Source of the DNA: Candidatus Latescibacterota bacterium
GTDB lineage: Bacteria; JAAXHH01
Length of the DNA: 64,000 bases
Assembly: GCA_012270975.1 (NCBI GenBank)
Contig: JAAXHH010000011.1
Location: 2,381-66,380, forward strand
Direction of reading: 5' to 3'
The translations under genes and the position numbers were made by a program. Shown here one piece after another: positions 16,103-24,738 of the stretch (its first letter is position 1; every line of letters begins with the position of its first letter). Under the pieces are notes generated by a model. It did no database searches, had not been told where the DNA came from, and saw nothing but the letters and a program-made list of their open reading frames with translations.

Positions 16103-18058
16103 CTAGTAGAACTGCAGTTCGTGTATTGTACCGCGAAAATACCAGAAATCCGCCAGGATCGCAACGGCCGCGCCGAGGACGTAGCCGACCATGATGCCGA
16201 TCATCAGCGGCTGCACCGCTTGATAGAGCCGCACGCCGCCTGTCCGGATCAGAATGGTTTTCAACAGCCACGCGAGGAAGACGGGAAAGAAGGCGTTGCG
16301 GGCCGGTCCGCCGGCCGCCACCACGAATCCGATGGGCGATATGGGCCACCAGCTGAAGTAGTATCGGGCCACGGTCATCCCCGTGACCATCAGCATGCCG
16401 GAGACAAGGAAGAACACTTCCGCGCCCGAGATGGTGGTACTGTTCTGCATCCAGGTGACGATCAGGTTATAGAAGCCGGGATCGCCGGCGATATTGTTGT
16501 AGTAGTTCGCCGCGCCGCCCATCCGGTACCCGGAATAGGCGGAGAAACCGATGGCGGTGACCGCGCTCACGGCGAAGGTGACGGCGCACCATAAGAACAG
16601 CACGCGGCCTGAAACACCCATCACCGACTGCAGACGGGCCACGTGAGATGGAATGATCATCGTAAAGGTCTTCCAGTTGCGCGCGAAGGCGCTTCCGAGG
16701 CCGAGGACCGTCAGGTTATGGGGCGACAGCGAGGCGGAGCCCAGCATGCCCACCGTAAACTGGTGGGCGTTGATGGGCAGGTCCAGGAACACCAGGCCCG
16801 ATTCCGCCATCACGCGGCACAGCGCGAAGTAGAAGAGAAAGAGCAGTGTGAGGAAGACGGCGATCACGGGAAAGGACATGCCCGCCGCGTTCAGCCACCA
16901 GACGACGTATCCCAGGCCGCAGACGCCCATGACCAGGGCGGCCCGGTAGGAGACGAACTCGTCTTCCTCGCTCAGGTTCGTCTTCCGTCTACGTATGTGG
17001 CGCCAGACCGTCCCCAGGTGGCGCCGGGCGATCCAGAACCCCCAGAGCGCGAAGGCGATCATGCCCCCGATGAACTGGACCGCCACGAGACCGCCGGGCA
17101 CGGCGGTTCCCGAGTCGGCCACGACACCCAGGCGGGCCAGGCCCCCCGATTCCAGCGTGCGGATGATCTGGAACAGCCAGACGCTGAACAGGATGTCCAC
17201 GTTGATGAAGTAGGAGAAGGCGAAGGTGAGGATATTCATGCGGATGGGATGGGCGGGGAAGGCGCGTCCGAATTCGATATTGAGTACGGCGTTCGCGTCG
17301 ACGGGAAACGCGGTCCATTGCGTCCAGTAGGACACGGTGTTCCAGAGCATGACGGAGAAGGTGACCACGGCGCCGGCAATGAACAGACGATTCCGCATGA
17401 TCGACGGCAGAACCGCGTCTCGTTCGTCGTGCGTTTCCGTCAGGACGACCGGTACCTGCGCGATGGGATAGGAAAGCCGTTCGTGCTCGACCCACTGCCT
17501 GCGCATCAGGATGACGAAGCAGATGCCTACGGCCAGGAGGCCGGCGAAGAAAGACAGCCACCAGAACGAGGGGATGATCCACGCCGCCCATGGAATCGGC
17601 GCGTTAGCCGGAAGACTCCAGTAGTAGTTGCGGTTCGCGTTCTGTTCGTTCGTGACGATGAGCCAGTCGGGCAGGTAGGGGAAGAACAGCTCGCGCCACT
17701 GGTTCTCGGGCGAAGCGTAGTATTCCGCCGAGGCCATCACGCTGACCACGTAATTGGACATCCCCCACGTGGGCACCATGAACCCGATCCACCCGAGGAC
17801 GAAGACGAACAGGAGCTCCCTGTCCCGCAGTCCCCACGACGGCCGGATCGCCTTGACGAGGATGTTGGGACCCAGAACGCCCAGTAAAAAAGGGATCAGG
17901 AGGGCAAGATCGATGTGGGCGAAGGTAAGGTGGACATACCCCAGGAGGTAGTTGCTCGACACCGAAAAGAGGTTGACGACGATCGCCAGCGCCAGGCCGA
18001 TCAGCACGGCCCGCGGCGTCGCTACGCCTGCGGTGGAGGAGTCGCCCACGGTTTTCAT
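16103..18058 (-). CDS. DUF6785/DUF6784-type multipass membrane protein
   Basis: About 651 aa with 13-14 hydrophobic segments. The layout HIDLALLIPFLLGVLGPN, a LGWIGFMVPTWGMSNYV segment, the long WWLSFFAGLL region and the PINAHQFTVGMLGS motif correspond to a family of large membrane proteins common in Planctomycetes-like and Latescibacteria-like genomes, annotated only by DUF numbers. They have a peptide-transporter-like appearance, but transport has not been shown to my knowledge. Start at 18058 because the ATG overlaps the stop of the M32 carboxypeptidase gene in an ATGA junction, so the two are translationally coupled. The coupling with a peptidase makes peptide uptake an attractive inference. 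Confidence 0.75.
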   Translation of the reverse strand: MKTVGDSSTAGVATPRAVLIGLALAIVVNLFSVSSNYLLGYVHLTFAHIDLALLIPFLLGVLGPNILVKAIRPSWGLRDRELLFVFVLGWIGFMVPTWGMSNYVVSVMASAEYYASPENQWRELFFPYLPDWLIVTNEQNANRNYYWSLPANAPIPWAAWIIPSFWWLSFFAGLLAVGICFVILMRRQWVEHERLSYPIAQVPVVLTETHDERDAVLPSIMRNRLFIAGAVVTFSVMLWNTVSYWTQWTAFPVDANAVLNIEFGRAFPAHPIRMNILTFAFSYFINVDILFSVWLFQIIRTLESGGLARLGVVADSGTAVPGGLVAVQFIGGMIAFALWGFWIARRHLGTVWRHIRRRKTNLSEEDEFVSYRAALVMGVCGLGYVVWWLNAAGMSFPVIAVFLTLLFLFYFALCRVMAESGLVFLDLPINAHQFTVGMLGSASLSPHNLTVLGLGSAFARNWKTFTMIIPSHVARLQSVMGVSGRVLFLWCAVTFAVSAVTAIGFSAYSGYRMGGAANYYNNIAGDPGFYNLIVTWMQNSTTISGAEVFFLVSGMLMVTGMTVARYYFSWWPISPIGFVVAAGGPARNAFFPVFLAWLLKTILIRTGGVRLYQAVQPLMIGIMVGYVLGAAVAILADFWYFRGTIHELQFY

Positions 18059-19548
18059 AGGCGGTACAGCGCGCTGTACTTGTCGTGGATATAGTCCAGG
18101 AAGTAATCCGCGTTGAGCGGTTCGCGAGTGACGTGCTTTACGAGGTCCCCGGCGCGGTAGGTCATGCCGGGCCGATGGATGTGATCCCTGAGCCATTCCC
18201 GCAGCGGCAGCAGTTCCCCGCGGGCGATCCGGTCCGTCAGGCCGGGCAGGTCGCGCTCGGCGGCGCGGTAGAACTGGGCGGCGTAGAGATTCCCCAGGGT
18301 ATAGGTGGGAAAATACCCGAAACTCCCGTGCGACCAGTGGATGTCCTGAAGCACGCCGTCCCTGTCGTCCGGCGGCTCGATGCCGAGAAAGGCCTTCATC
18401 TTCTCGTTCCAGACCGCGGACAGATCGCCGGCCGCGAACTCGTCCGTGAACAGTCCGCGCTCAATTTCGAACCGGAGCAGGATGTGCAGGTTGTAGGTGA
18501 TTTCATCCGCTTCGACCCGGATGAGCGAGGGTTTCACCTCGTTGACCGCGGCATAGACTTCCTCTTCGTTGACATCCGCGGTCTGATCGGCAAAAACGGC
18601 GGTGAATTCGGGGTAGAAGTACCGCCAGAAGGCCCGGCTGCGGCCGACCATGTTCTCCCACAGGCGCGACTGGGATTCGTGGATGCCCAGGGACACGGAC
18701 GCGCCCCGGGGCGTGCCTTCGTGGACCGGGTCCTGGCCCTGCTCGTAGAGGCCGTGTCCCGCTTCGTGGATGACGCCGTAGAAGGACTGCATGGGCAGGG
18801 TCTCGGAGTACCGGGTCGTCAGGCGGACGTCCTGCACACCCATGTGCGTACAGAAGGGATGGGGGGAGATATCCAGGCGGCCGGCCTCGAAGTCGAAGCC
18901 CATGCGCTCGGCCGCCCTGACGCCCATGCGACGCTGGTCGTCGATGGGGTAGTTCCTTTCCAGGAAATCGGTGCGGGGCTTGATCCCGGAGGACGCGATG
19001 CGCTGCACCAGGTCCACGAGAGGCGCGCGAATCGAATCGAAGACCGCCGCGGTATCTTTCGTGGTGGCATAGGGTTCGTATTCATCGAGCAGCGCGTCGT
19101 AGGGTTCGTCCTCGTATCCGACCGCCTCGGCGACTTCGCGCTGTAGGGTGACCAGTTTGTCGATCCACGGCGCAAAGGTCTTGAAATCATCTTCCTGCCG
19201 GGCCTTGATCCACACCCCGATGGCCGCGGAACTCGTTTCCGCGATGGATTTGACCAGGTCGACGGGAATTTTGACTGCCCGATCGCTGGAACGGGCGATC
19301 TCGCGGATGTTGACCTCCTCGTCGGCCGTCAGCGATTCCGACCGGGCGGAATCCAGTTCCGCCCGCATCTCATCGCATGTAATCCTTTCGTGTGCCATCC
19401 CGGAGAGGGTGGCGAGTTGCCGTCCCCTGCTGGCCGCGCCTTTGGGGGGCATGTAGGTTTCCTGGTCCCATCCCATCAGGGCCAGGGCCCCGTACAGGTC
19501 GCTTACCTCCCGGTAGATCTCCATTACTCGCTCGTAGTGCTTTGACAC
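18055..19548 (-). CDS. M32 family metallocarboxypeptidase (Taq/Pfu type)
   Basis: 497 aa, cytosolic zinc carboxypeptidase that removes C-terminal residues from peptides. The zinc motif HEAGH is in YGVIHEAGHGLYEQG. The third ligand glutamate and the family signature GIHESQSRLWENMVGRS follow, as does IRVEADEITYNLHI with RFEIERGL. The N-terminal LMGWDQETYMPPKGA is also diagnostic. GTG start at 19548 with GGGAGA eight bases before. Its stop overlaps the ATG of the DUF6785 membrane protein gene by four bases. Confidence 0.93.
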   Translation of the reverse strand: MSKHYERVMEIYREVSDLYGALALMGWDQETYMPPKGAASRGRQLATLSGMAHERITCDEMRAELDSARSESLTADEEVNIREIARSSDRAVKIPVDLVKSIAETSSAAIGVWIKARQEDDFKTFAPWIDKLVTLQREVAEAVGYEDEPYDALLDEYEPYATTKDTAAVFDSIRAPLVDLVQRIASSGIKPRTDFLERNYPIDDQRRMGVRAAERMGFDFEAGRLDISPHPFCTHMGVQDVRLTTRYSETLPMQSFYGVIHEAGHGLYEQGQDPVHEGTPRGASVSLGIHESQSRLWENMVGRSRAFWRYFYPEFTAVFADQTADVNEEEVYAAVNEVKPSLIRVEADEITYNLHILLRFEIERGLFTDEFAAGDLSAVWNEKMKAFLGIEPPDDRDGVLQDIHWSHGSFGYFPTYTLGNLYAAQFYRAAERDLPGLTDRIARGELLPLREWLRDHIHRPGMTYRAGDLVKHVTREPLNADYFLDYIHDKYSALYRL

Positions 19549-19574
19549 GGTTCTAGTCTCCCTTTTGGATTATA

Positions 19575-20918
19575 TCACGCGGGCAGGACCGCTTTGACGC
19601 GCAAATGAAGCCGGCCATGGGCCGTACGCAGCACCTGCTCCACCTGGCCGGGCTCGTCCCCTTTTGCAAAGATGAAACCAGGGTAGCTGGCGCCTTCCGG
19701 CAGCGGGGTCAGCATGTCGCCTTCCCCGGCGGTGATGACCACGTCCTCCACGCCCGGGACCTTCTTCGCCGCGTCCACGCCGTCATATCCCTGGAACAGT
19801 CCGCCTTCCGGCACGGGCAGCATCATCACGCCCGCGGCCTTCGTACAGGCTGCCGCTCTGACAGGGTCGTCCGGGTGGCCTGAGGCTGTCGTCCCGCCTC
19901 CCGCCCCGGCTCGGTCTTCCGTCTTGCCGCCGATACCGTCCACGTCCTCGCCCAGGGCGTGACGCAGGATGAGTTCCTCAAGGCTTACTCCCAGTCCGAG
20001 TTCCAGGACCCGCGAGCACAGGCCCCCGATGGACCGGCCGGCGATTTCGATCATCCGGGCCCTGCCGTGGCGGACCCGCAGCTCGGCGTGGACGGGCCCT
20101 TCCGAGAGACCTACGGCCGTGGACGCCCGTTGGACGGTTTCGGCCACGGCGTGTTGCGTCGCTTCGGGCAAACGCGAAGGCGTAACGTAAATCGTCTCCT
20201 CGAAAAAGGGACCTTCCAGCGGATCGGGTTTGTCGAACAGCGCCAGCACGCGCAGGCGGCCGCCGGTCAACAGGCCCTCCAGGGCCACCTCCTCGCCCGG
20301 AATATAGGATTCCACCATGATGCGGTTGGCGTCGGGGTCCGGGTCCGGTGGTCTGTCCGACGACCTGGCGAACATGCGGCCTATTCGACCAAAGGCTTCT
20401 ATGAACTCCGCGGGCGAATCCGCCCGGATCACACCCCGGCTGCCCGAAAGCAGGATGGGCTTAAGTACACAGGGATAGGGCTGCTCCAGCGCGATTTCCT
20501 CTACCGGGATCGATACGTCGAAGCGAGCGAAATACGGAGACCACTCTCCGGACGCGGAGAGCATTTCGCGCATGCGGTGCTTGTTGCGTGCCGCAACGGC
20601 CGCTTCGGGCTTGTTGTGCGGCAAGCCCAGGACCTCGCACGCCCTGGCCGCGATCTCGGTCGTATAGTCGTCGACGGGTATGATGGCATCAAGGCTATGG
20701 TCCCGGGCATAAGCGACGATATCCTCCACCGCCTGAGACACGTACCGGAATCTCAGCGAAAGCGGGATGTCCCATTCGTCCGCCAGCACGTGACAGAAGT
20801 CTGAACCCTTGACGACATACAGGTTCAACCGGCGGGCGGCGTCCAGAAAAGGACCGGCCCGGTAGGTCGTCGTCGGCATCAGGAGCAGAATGGTTTTAGA
20901 CGGAGGCTTGTCTGGCAT
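19575..20918 (-). CDS. ATP-grasp family ligase
   Basis: 447 aa. N-terminal Rossmann-like preATP-grasp domain (TILLLMPTTTYRAGPFLDAA, DAIIPVDDYTTEIAARA), then an ATP-grasp fold with KHRMREMLSASGEW, PYPCVLKPILLSGSRGV, ESYIPGEEVALEGLL and, near residue 285, HAELRVRHGRARMIEIAGRS. The C-terminal ~120 residues form an extra domain (VMMLPVPEGGLFQGYDGVD). The pattern is that of carboxylate-amine ligases of the BL00235/biotin-carboxylase-like group (L-amino acid ligases and similar). Substrates are unknown. It is divergent from the HU gene, with the intergenic region holding the HU promoter. Confidence 0.82.
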   Translation of the reverse strand: MPDKPPSKTILLLMPTTTYRAGPFLDAARRLNLYVVKGSDFCHVLADEWDIPLSLRFRYVSQAVEDIVAYARDHSLDAIIPVDDYTTEIAARACEVLGLPHNKPEAAVAARNKHRMREMLSASGEWSPYFARFDVSIPVEEIALEQPYPCVLKPILLSGSRGVIRADSPAEFIEAFGRIGRMFARSSDRPPDPDPDANRIMVESYIPGEEVALEGLLTGGRLRVLALFDKPDPLEGPFFEETIYVTPSRLPEATQHAVAETVQRASTAVGLSEGPVHAELRVRHGRARMIEIAGRSIGGLCSRVLELGLGVSLEELILRHALGEDVDGIGGKTEDRAGAGGGTTASGHPDDPVRAAACTKAAGVMMLPVPEGGLFQGYDGVDAAKKVPGVEDVVITAGEGDMLTPLPEGASYPGFIFAKGDEPGQVEQVLRTAHGRLHLRVKAVLPA

Positions 20919-21009
20919 GTTAAGACTGGAAAATAGAGATTTCGACGCTCGAAATCAATGAAATCGCCCGGCCTGTCGCAGTGCCACACAGATGTACAGT
21001 GAAAAAAAC

Positions 21010-21038
21010 TTGCATACGGAATGGCGTACAGATATATA
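21010..21038 (+). promoter_or_regulatory. Sigma-70-type promoter for the HU gene
   Basis: TTGCAT (21010-21015), 17-base spacer, TATATA (21033-21038), in the AT-rich gap between divergent genes. Predicted start near 21045 gives a leader of about 110 bases before the HU start. Confidence 0.6.
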
Positions 21039-21156
21039 TTGCTCGTACAATTCGTGTAAATCGCCCGCAAGCACAGGACCTTATACGGTCTGTCGCGGGA
21101 ATTCTCGCACTCTATCGGGGTGCATTACTCCCAATATTCTATCTGGAGGGTAATCA

Positions 21157-21429
21157 ATGAATCGCACAGAATTGGCCGGTAAGGTTGCTGATGCTACCGG
21201 GTTGTCCAAGGCACAGGCCGATAGCGCAGTCGCCGCAGCACTCGACGCCATCAAGGGCAGTCTCAGTGACGGCGATTCCGTCACGCTGATCGGCTTCGGC
21301 ACGTTCAGCGTATCGAAGCGTGCTGCTCGCCAGGGGCGAAATCCCGGTACGGGCGAGTCCATTACGATCGCGGCGAGAAACGTGGCCAAGTTTACGGCGG
21401 GCAAGGCTTTAAAAGACGCCATAGGCTAA
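21157..21429 (+). CDS. HU/IHF family nucleoid DNA-binding protein
   Basis: 90 aa, full length. N-terminal dimerisation helices NRTELAGKVADATGLSKAQADSAV (shown here as NRTELAGKVADATGL and SKAQADSAVAA), then GDSVTLIGFGTFSVSKRAAR and the DNA-bending arm GRNPGTGESITI with the intercalating proline, and the closing FTAGKALKDAIG. Canonical homodimeric HU rather than IHF. A strong TGGAGGG ribosome binding site precedes the ATG. Stand-alone gene with its own promoter and a downstream hairpin, as expected for an abundant architectural protein. Confidence 0.95.
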   Translation: MNRTELAGKVADATGLSKAQADSAVAAALDAIKGSLSDGDSVTLIGFGTFSVSKRAARQGRNPGTGESITIAARNVAKFTAGKALKDAIG

Positions 21430-21444
21430 CGAACGCTTGACAGG

Positions 21445-21470
21445 CCGGTCCGGTCATCAGGCCGGACCGG
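21445..21470 (+). terminator. GC-rich hairpin downstream of HU
   Basis: Perfect 9-bp stem (21445-21453 pairing 21462-21470, ccggtccgg/ccggaccgg) with an eight-base loop, 16 bases after the HU stop. No T-run follows, so it could be a Rho-assisted terminator or an mRNA-stabilising 3' end. The rest of the 376-base gap to tRNA-Leu shows no gene. Confidence 0.55.
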
Positions 21471-21741
21471 TACCTGTTAGTCAGTGATGTGACATGGCGA
21501 GGCGGGACCGGTCGACCTGCCGGATGCATGAAGGCGATGCTCGTCCCGGTTCCTTCCGACCTGTTTCTTTGTCAGAAGCAGGATTTCTGAAGTTTCGTTT
21601 TTTTGACCGGAACTGCACACGTGTTCATTTGTGGTTCAACGGTTTCGCGCGCATATTCGGTCGCGATTCGATCTGACAATTCGGAGAAATGCGACTGGTT
21701 GCATCCGGCCCCCGGGCAGACCGGGAGCGAACCAATTTCCC

Positions 21742-21770
21742 TTGACTTGCCGGGGTGCTCGCCGTACCAT
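21742..21770 (+). promoter_or_regulatory. Promoter for the tRNA-Leu/tRNA-Val unit
   Basis: TTGACT (21742-21747), 17-base spacer, TACCAT (21765-21770), about 35 bases before tRNA-Leu. The two tRNAs are 39 bases apart and probably share this promoter. Confidence 0.55.
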
Positions 21771-21805
21771 GTTGCCGTTGTGTTGGGAGATATCGGGACG
21801 GGTAT

Positions 21806-21892
21806 GCCGGGGTGGTGGAATTGGTAGACACAGGAGACTTAAAATCTCCCGGACCTCAATAGTCCGTGCCGGTTCGAGTCCGGCCCTCGGCA
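21806..21892 (+). tRNA. tRNA-Leu (anticodon UAA)
   Basis: 87-base class II tRNA. Acceptor GCCGGGG pairs with CCTCGGC (one G-T wobble), with discriminator A. Anticodon stem GGAGA/TCTCC holds loop CTTAAAA with anticodon TAA at 21840-21842. A long variable arm follows, and a T-arm with TTCGAGT. CCA is not encoded. Confidence 0.97.
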
Positions 21893-21931
21893 TTCGGGGT
21901 CGCGAACACATTTTGGAATGCGCGTAATGCA

Positions 21932-22005
21932 GGGCGCTTAGCTCAGATGGTTAGAGTGCCACGTTGACATCGTGGAGGTCAGTGGTTCGATCCCACTAGC
22001 GCCCA
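21932..22005 (+). tRNA. tRNA-Val (anticodon GAC)
   Basis: 74-base tRNA. Acceptor GGGCGCT/AGCGCCC is perfectly paired, with discriminator A. The D-loop has AGCTCAGATGGTTAGAG. Anticodon stem CCACG/CGTGG carries loop TTGACAT with GAC at 21966-21968. T-arm GTGG-TTCGATC-CCAC. CCA is not encoded. Confidence 0.97.
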
Positions 22006-22097
22006 TTAACCAAACCGTACCCATGCATGCCCCGCCTCGGGTATAGTCCCGCCTTTCGTATCGCTCAAACGCAACGCGCCAGGCATTCCGGACAGAC

Positions 22098-23147
22098 ATG
22101 AAAATCACGGATGTAAAGGCCGTCTATCCAGCATGGAAAAGGAAAGGGACGGGTGCCTGGCAGGAATACTTCTGGCAGATCGTGGTTCGGATCGAGACGG
22201 ATGCCGGGGTGGTGGGATACGGGTACGGCGGGGGCGGGGAACCGGGCAAGCTGATCGTCAACGGACACCTGCGCGACGCCCTGGTCGGCAGGACGATCGG
22301 CCACGTGGACGATATCCGCGATACCTGGGACCATCTCTATTTCAAATCCCTGCCTTACGGCCGCAACGGTATCGTGATCATGGCCCTGAGCGGTATCGAC
22401 CTGGCCCTTTGGGACCTGCTGGGCAAGGCCGAAGGCAAGCCGGTCTACGAACTGATCGGGGGGTTGAAGAAGGAAACGGTGCGCGCCTACGCGACGGGGG
22501 GCGATCCGGTCCGGGTCCGCGACCGGGGATACACCGCCGTAAAGTGCTCCCACCAGTGGCGGACAGACGCCGACTATGAGAAGGCCGCGGCACTGGCGGC
22601 CCGAATCCGCGGGATATTCGGCCGGGATGCGCTGCTCATGTTCGACTGCTACATGTCCTGGGACGCCGAAGTCGCCCTGCGGATGCGCGAACTCCTGGGT
22701 GAATACGAACCCTACTGGTTCGAGGATCTCATCACGCCCGATCATCTGGACGAGCTGGCCGGACTCCGGCCCCGGCTGGCGCCGGTCCTCCTGGCCGGTG
22801 GCGAGCACGATTTCTCTCACCATGCCTTCGGCGCCATCGCCCGCGCCGGGGCCCTGGATCTGTGGCAGCCCGATATCACCTGGTGCGGAGGCATTACCGC
22901 GGGTCTGCGCATCCTGGAACTGGCCAGGTCACATGACATACCCGTATGCCCCCACCGGGGCGGCGAGATCTGGGGGCTGCACCTGGTCGCCGCGACCGAC
23001 TGTCTGGATCTCGCGGAGACCCATCCCGACCGATGGAACGACCCGGAGGACACAATCCTGCTGGACGAGCCCGTGGTGTCCGGCGGTGTGATCGCACCGC
23101 CGGACCGCCCCGGCTTCGGGGTCGCGCTGAAACCGGAGTACGCGTAG
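22098..23147 (+). CDS. Enolase-superfamily dehydratase (mandelate racemase/L-rhamnonate dehydratase-like)
   Basis: 349 aa. N-terminal capping domain, then the (beta/alpha)7-beta barrel. Metal ligands are D183 (LMFDCYMSWD), E209 (YWFEDLITPD) and E236 (LLAGGEHDFS). The likely catalytic His is H286 in PVCPHRGGEIWG. The metal-ligand spacing (26 and 27) and the EH after the third ligand resemble L-rhamnonate dehydratase more than mandelate racemase. It probably dehydrates an acid sugar to a 2-keto-3-deoxy sugar; the exact substrate is unknown. Starts about 90 bases after tRNA-Val. Just after the stop, a 13-base unit (cgcgtagatgat) occurs in near-tandem copies. Confidence 0.85.
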   Translation: MKITDVKAVYPAWKRKGTGAWQEYFWQIVVRIETDAGVVGYGYGGGGEPGKLIVNGHLRDALVGRTIGHVDDIRDTWDHLYFKSLPYGRNGIVIMALSGIDLALWDLLGKAEGKPVYELIGGLKKETVRAYATGGDPVRVRDRGYTAVKCSHQWRTDADYEKAAALAARIRGIFGRDALLMFDCYMSWDAEVALRMRELLGEYEPYWFEDLITPDHLDELAGLRPRLAPVLLAGGEHDFSHHAFGAIARAGALDLWQPDITWCGGITAGLRILELARSHDIPVCPHRGGEIWGLHLVAATDCLDLAETHPDRWNDPEDTILLDEPVVSGGVIAPPDRPGFGVALKPEYA

Positions 23148-23293
23148 ATGATTCGCGTAGATGATCCGCGTACATGGTAGCGACCGGTGTGGATAATTGG
23201 GTCGCGAACCCGTAAACGTGCATCCGCTCCCGTGGAATCTCAGGAGACATTTCGGCATTCCTATCTTGATGAGAAAATAGAACTTGCGGAATT

Positions 23294-23337
23294 AATCCCC
23301 GGCTGTTGCGGGGATTTGACGCCGGATCATGTCCGGC
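23294..23337 (+). ncRNA. Two consecutive hairpins in the leader of a possible mini-gene
   Basis: Hairpin 1 is 23294-23301/23309-23316 (8 bp, aatccccg/cggggatt, seven-base loop). Hairpin 2 is 23321-23326/23332-23337 (6 bp, gccgga/tccggc, five-base loop). They lie in a non-coding gap between the dehydratase stop and a strong ribosome binding site at 23394-23400, which is followed by a Rho-independent terminator at 23469. The arrangement suggests a short discrete transcript, but no clear promoter was found. Confidence 0.4.
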
Positions 23338-23404
23338 ATGTTGATGCATCGGCATGGACCGCGTCCCGTACTGCAGCACGGCGGCGCAAAAGAAAGGAGG
23401 AAGT

Positions 23405-23437
23405 ATGATATCTAAACAACGGAGGTGTGACGACTGA
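23405..23437 (+). CDS. Possible 10-codon mini-ORF with an ideal ribosome binding site
   Basis: ATG at 23405 preceded by AAAGGAGG with a four-base spacer, the strongest Shine-Dalgarno in the area. It encodes MISKQRRCDD and stops at 23437. A terminator hairpin starts 31 bases later. Such a strong site ahead of a ten-residue frame could be a leader peptide, a regulatory uORF or a tiny secreted-signal-free peptide; it could also be the remnant of a lost gene. The larger frame 23187-23408 that ends here resembles nothing and overlaps the hairpins. Confidence 0.35.
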   Translation: MISKQRRCDD

Positions 23438-23468
23438 TCTGATCAGTTGACATTCCTCCAGACGCAAG

Positions 23469-23506
23469 CCGGGTGCCTTGCCCTGCGCGAGGCGCCCGGT
23501 TTTTTT
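23469..23506 (+). terminator. Strong Rho-independent terminator
   Basis: 10-bp GC-rich stem (23469-23478 ccgggtgcct with 23490-23499 aggcgcccgg, one G-T pair), 11-base loop and seven T residues at 23500-23506. It closes whatever transcript crosses 23200-23470 and insulates the dihydroorotate dehydrogenase gene that starts at 23587. Confidence 0.9.
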
Positions 23507-23586
23507 GTACTTGCGCCGCTTACCGGACCGCTGTAATCGTGAAGGAATGAATTGGAATCAAAGATCTGACTGAAAAAGCCAGTGCC

Positions 23587-24738
23587 ATGTCGCTCTATCG
23601 CCTCCTTCGCCCCGTATTCTTCAGCCTGGATCCCGAGTGGATTCATCGCGCCACGCTGTCCGCGGTCGGTGCGGCAGGGCGCATTCCGCCCGTTCGCGGC
23701 CTGCTTCGGAGCCTGTTCGCCGCAGATGATCCGCGGCTCAGGGTGGAAGCGGGAGGACTCGTCTTCCCCAATCCGGTCGGCCTGGCCGCCGGGTTCGACA
23801 AGAACGGGGTCGCCATAGAGGGGCTCGCGGCGGCCGGTTTCGGATTCGTGGAGGTCGGCTCGGTCTCGGCATATCCGTCGGCCGGCAATCCCAGGCGCCC
23901 GAGACTGTTCCGGGTGCCGGAGGACGAGGCGATCGTGGTCAACTACGGGGTGCCCAACGACGGCGCGGAAGCGGTGGCGCGGCGGTTCGCATCCGCCGGA
24001 CCGCCCGGACCGCCCGGACCGTCCAGACCACCCAGGCTGCCCGTCCCCCTCGGCATCAACCTGGTCGAAACGAACACCGGGAGGCCGGCGGCCACGGACG
24101 AGGTGGTCGAAGAACTGGTCGCGGCGGTGCAACCCTTCCTCGGCCTCGCCGACTACGTGACGCTCAATCTGAACTGCCCCAATACCACTTCTGGCCGGAG
24201 TCCCTTCGACGATCCGGGCACCTTACGGACGTTGCTCGCCGGATACGCCCGTTACGACGCCATGCCGCCCACGTTCCTCAAGGTGGTGCCTACGACCGAT
24301 CCCGGCGCCATTGAGGGGACGCTCGCGGCCATGGATCCATTCCCCTTCGTAAAGGGGATCGTTTTCGGCCTGCCGACGGGAAAACCCTATGCCGATCTGA
24401 AGTCCCCGCAACGCCTGCTCGACGCCATGCCCGGGACGCTTTGCGGACGGCCTGTCCGGGGTCTGATCGACGCGTCCATCCGGGCCTGGTATCCGCGGAT
24501 GGATCCCGGCCGCCACGTGATCGTGGGTACGGGCGGCATATTCACCGTCGAGGACGTCTACGAGAAGATCCGCCTGGGCGCGACTATTGTACAACTGTAC
24601 ACATCATTAATCTATCATGGTCCGAGTCTGGTAAAGCGTATCAACCGGGGCCTGTGCCGCTTGCTGGCGCGGGATGGCCTGAGCCGGATTTCCGATGCTG
24701 TGGGCGTGGACAATCCGGACCGGGGCAATCCGCCCTAA
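23587..24738 (+). CDS. Dihydroorotate dehydrogenase-like protein, class 2 scaffold with a class 1-type active-site Cys
   Basis: 383 aa FMN TIM barrel. The N-terminal helix (SLYRLLRPVFFSLDPEWIH) is the membrane-associating element of quinone-dependent class 2 enzymes, and NPVGLAAGFDKNG, VGSVSAYPSAGNPRPR-like and GTGGIFTVEDVYEKI segments fit PyrD. The catalytic-base segment reads LNLNCPNTTSG with C197, whereas class 2 enzymes have a serine in SSPNTPGL. The Cys form is typical of class 1. The usual NRMGFNNDG segment is replaced by NYGVPNDGA, and a proline-rich insertion (PPGPPGPSRPP) lies at about 139-149. It may be the pyrimidine-pathway enzyme of a divergent lineage or a paralogue with another substrate. 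The stop overlaps the convergent Gfo/Idh gene by four bases. Confidence 0.78.
   Translation: MSLYRLLRPVFFSLDPEWIHRATLSAVGAAGRIPPVRGLLRSLFAADDPRLRVEAGGLVFPNPVGLAAGFDKNGVAIEGLAAAGFGFVEVGSVSAYPSAGNPRRPRLFRVPEDEAIVVNYGVPNDGAEAVARRFASAGPPGPPGPSRPPRLPVPLGINLVETNTGRPAATDEVVEELVAAVQPFLGLADYVTLNLNCPNTTSGRSPFDDPGTLRTLLAGYARYDAMPPTFLKVVPTTDPGAIEGTLAAMDPFPFVKGIVFGLPTGKPYADLKSPQRLLDAMPGTLCGRPVRGLIDASIRAWYPRMDPGRHVIVGTGGIFTVEDVYEKIRLGATIVQLYTSLIYHGPSLVKRINRGLCRLLARDGLSRISDAVGVDNPDRGNPP

Noticed and set aside
23187-23408. 73-aa frame between the dehydratase and the mini-ORF
   Set aside because: GTG start without a ribosome binding site; it runs through two stable hairpins and resembles no protein.
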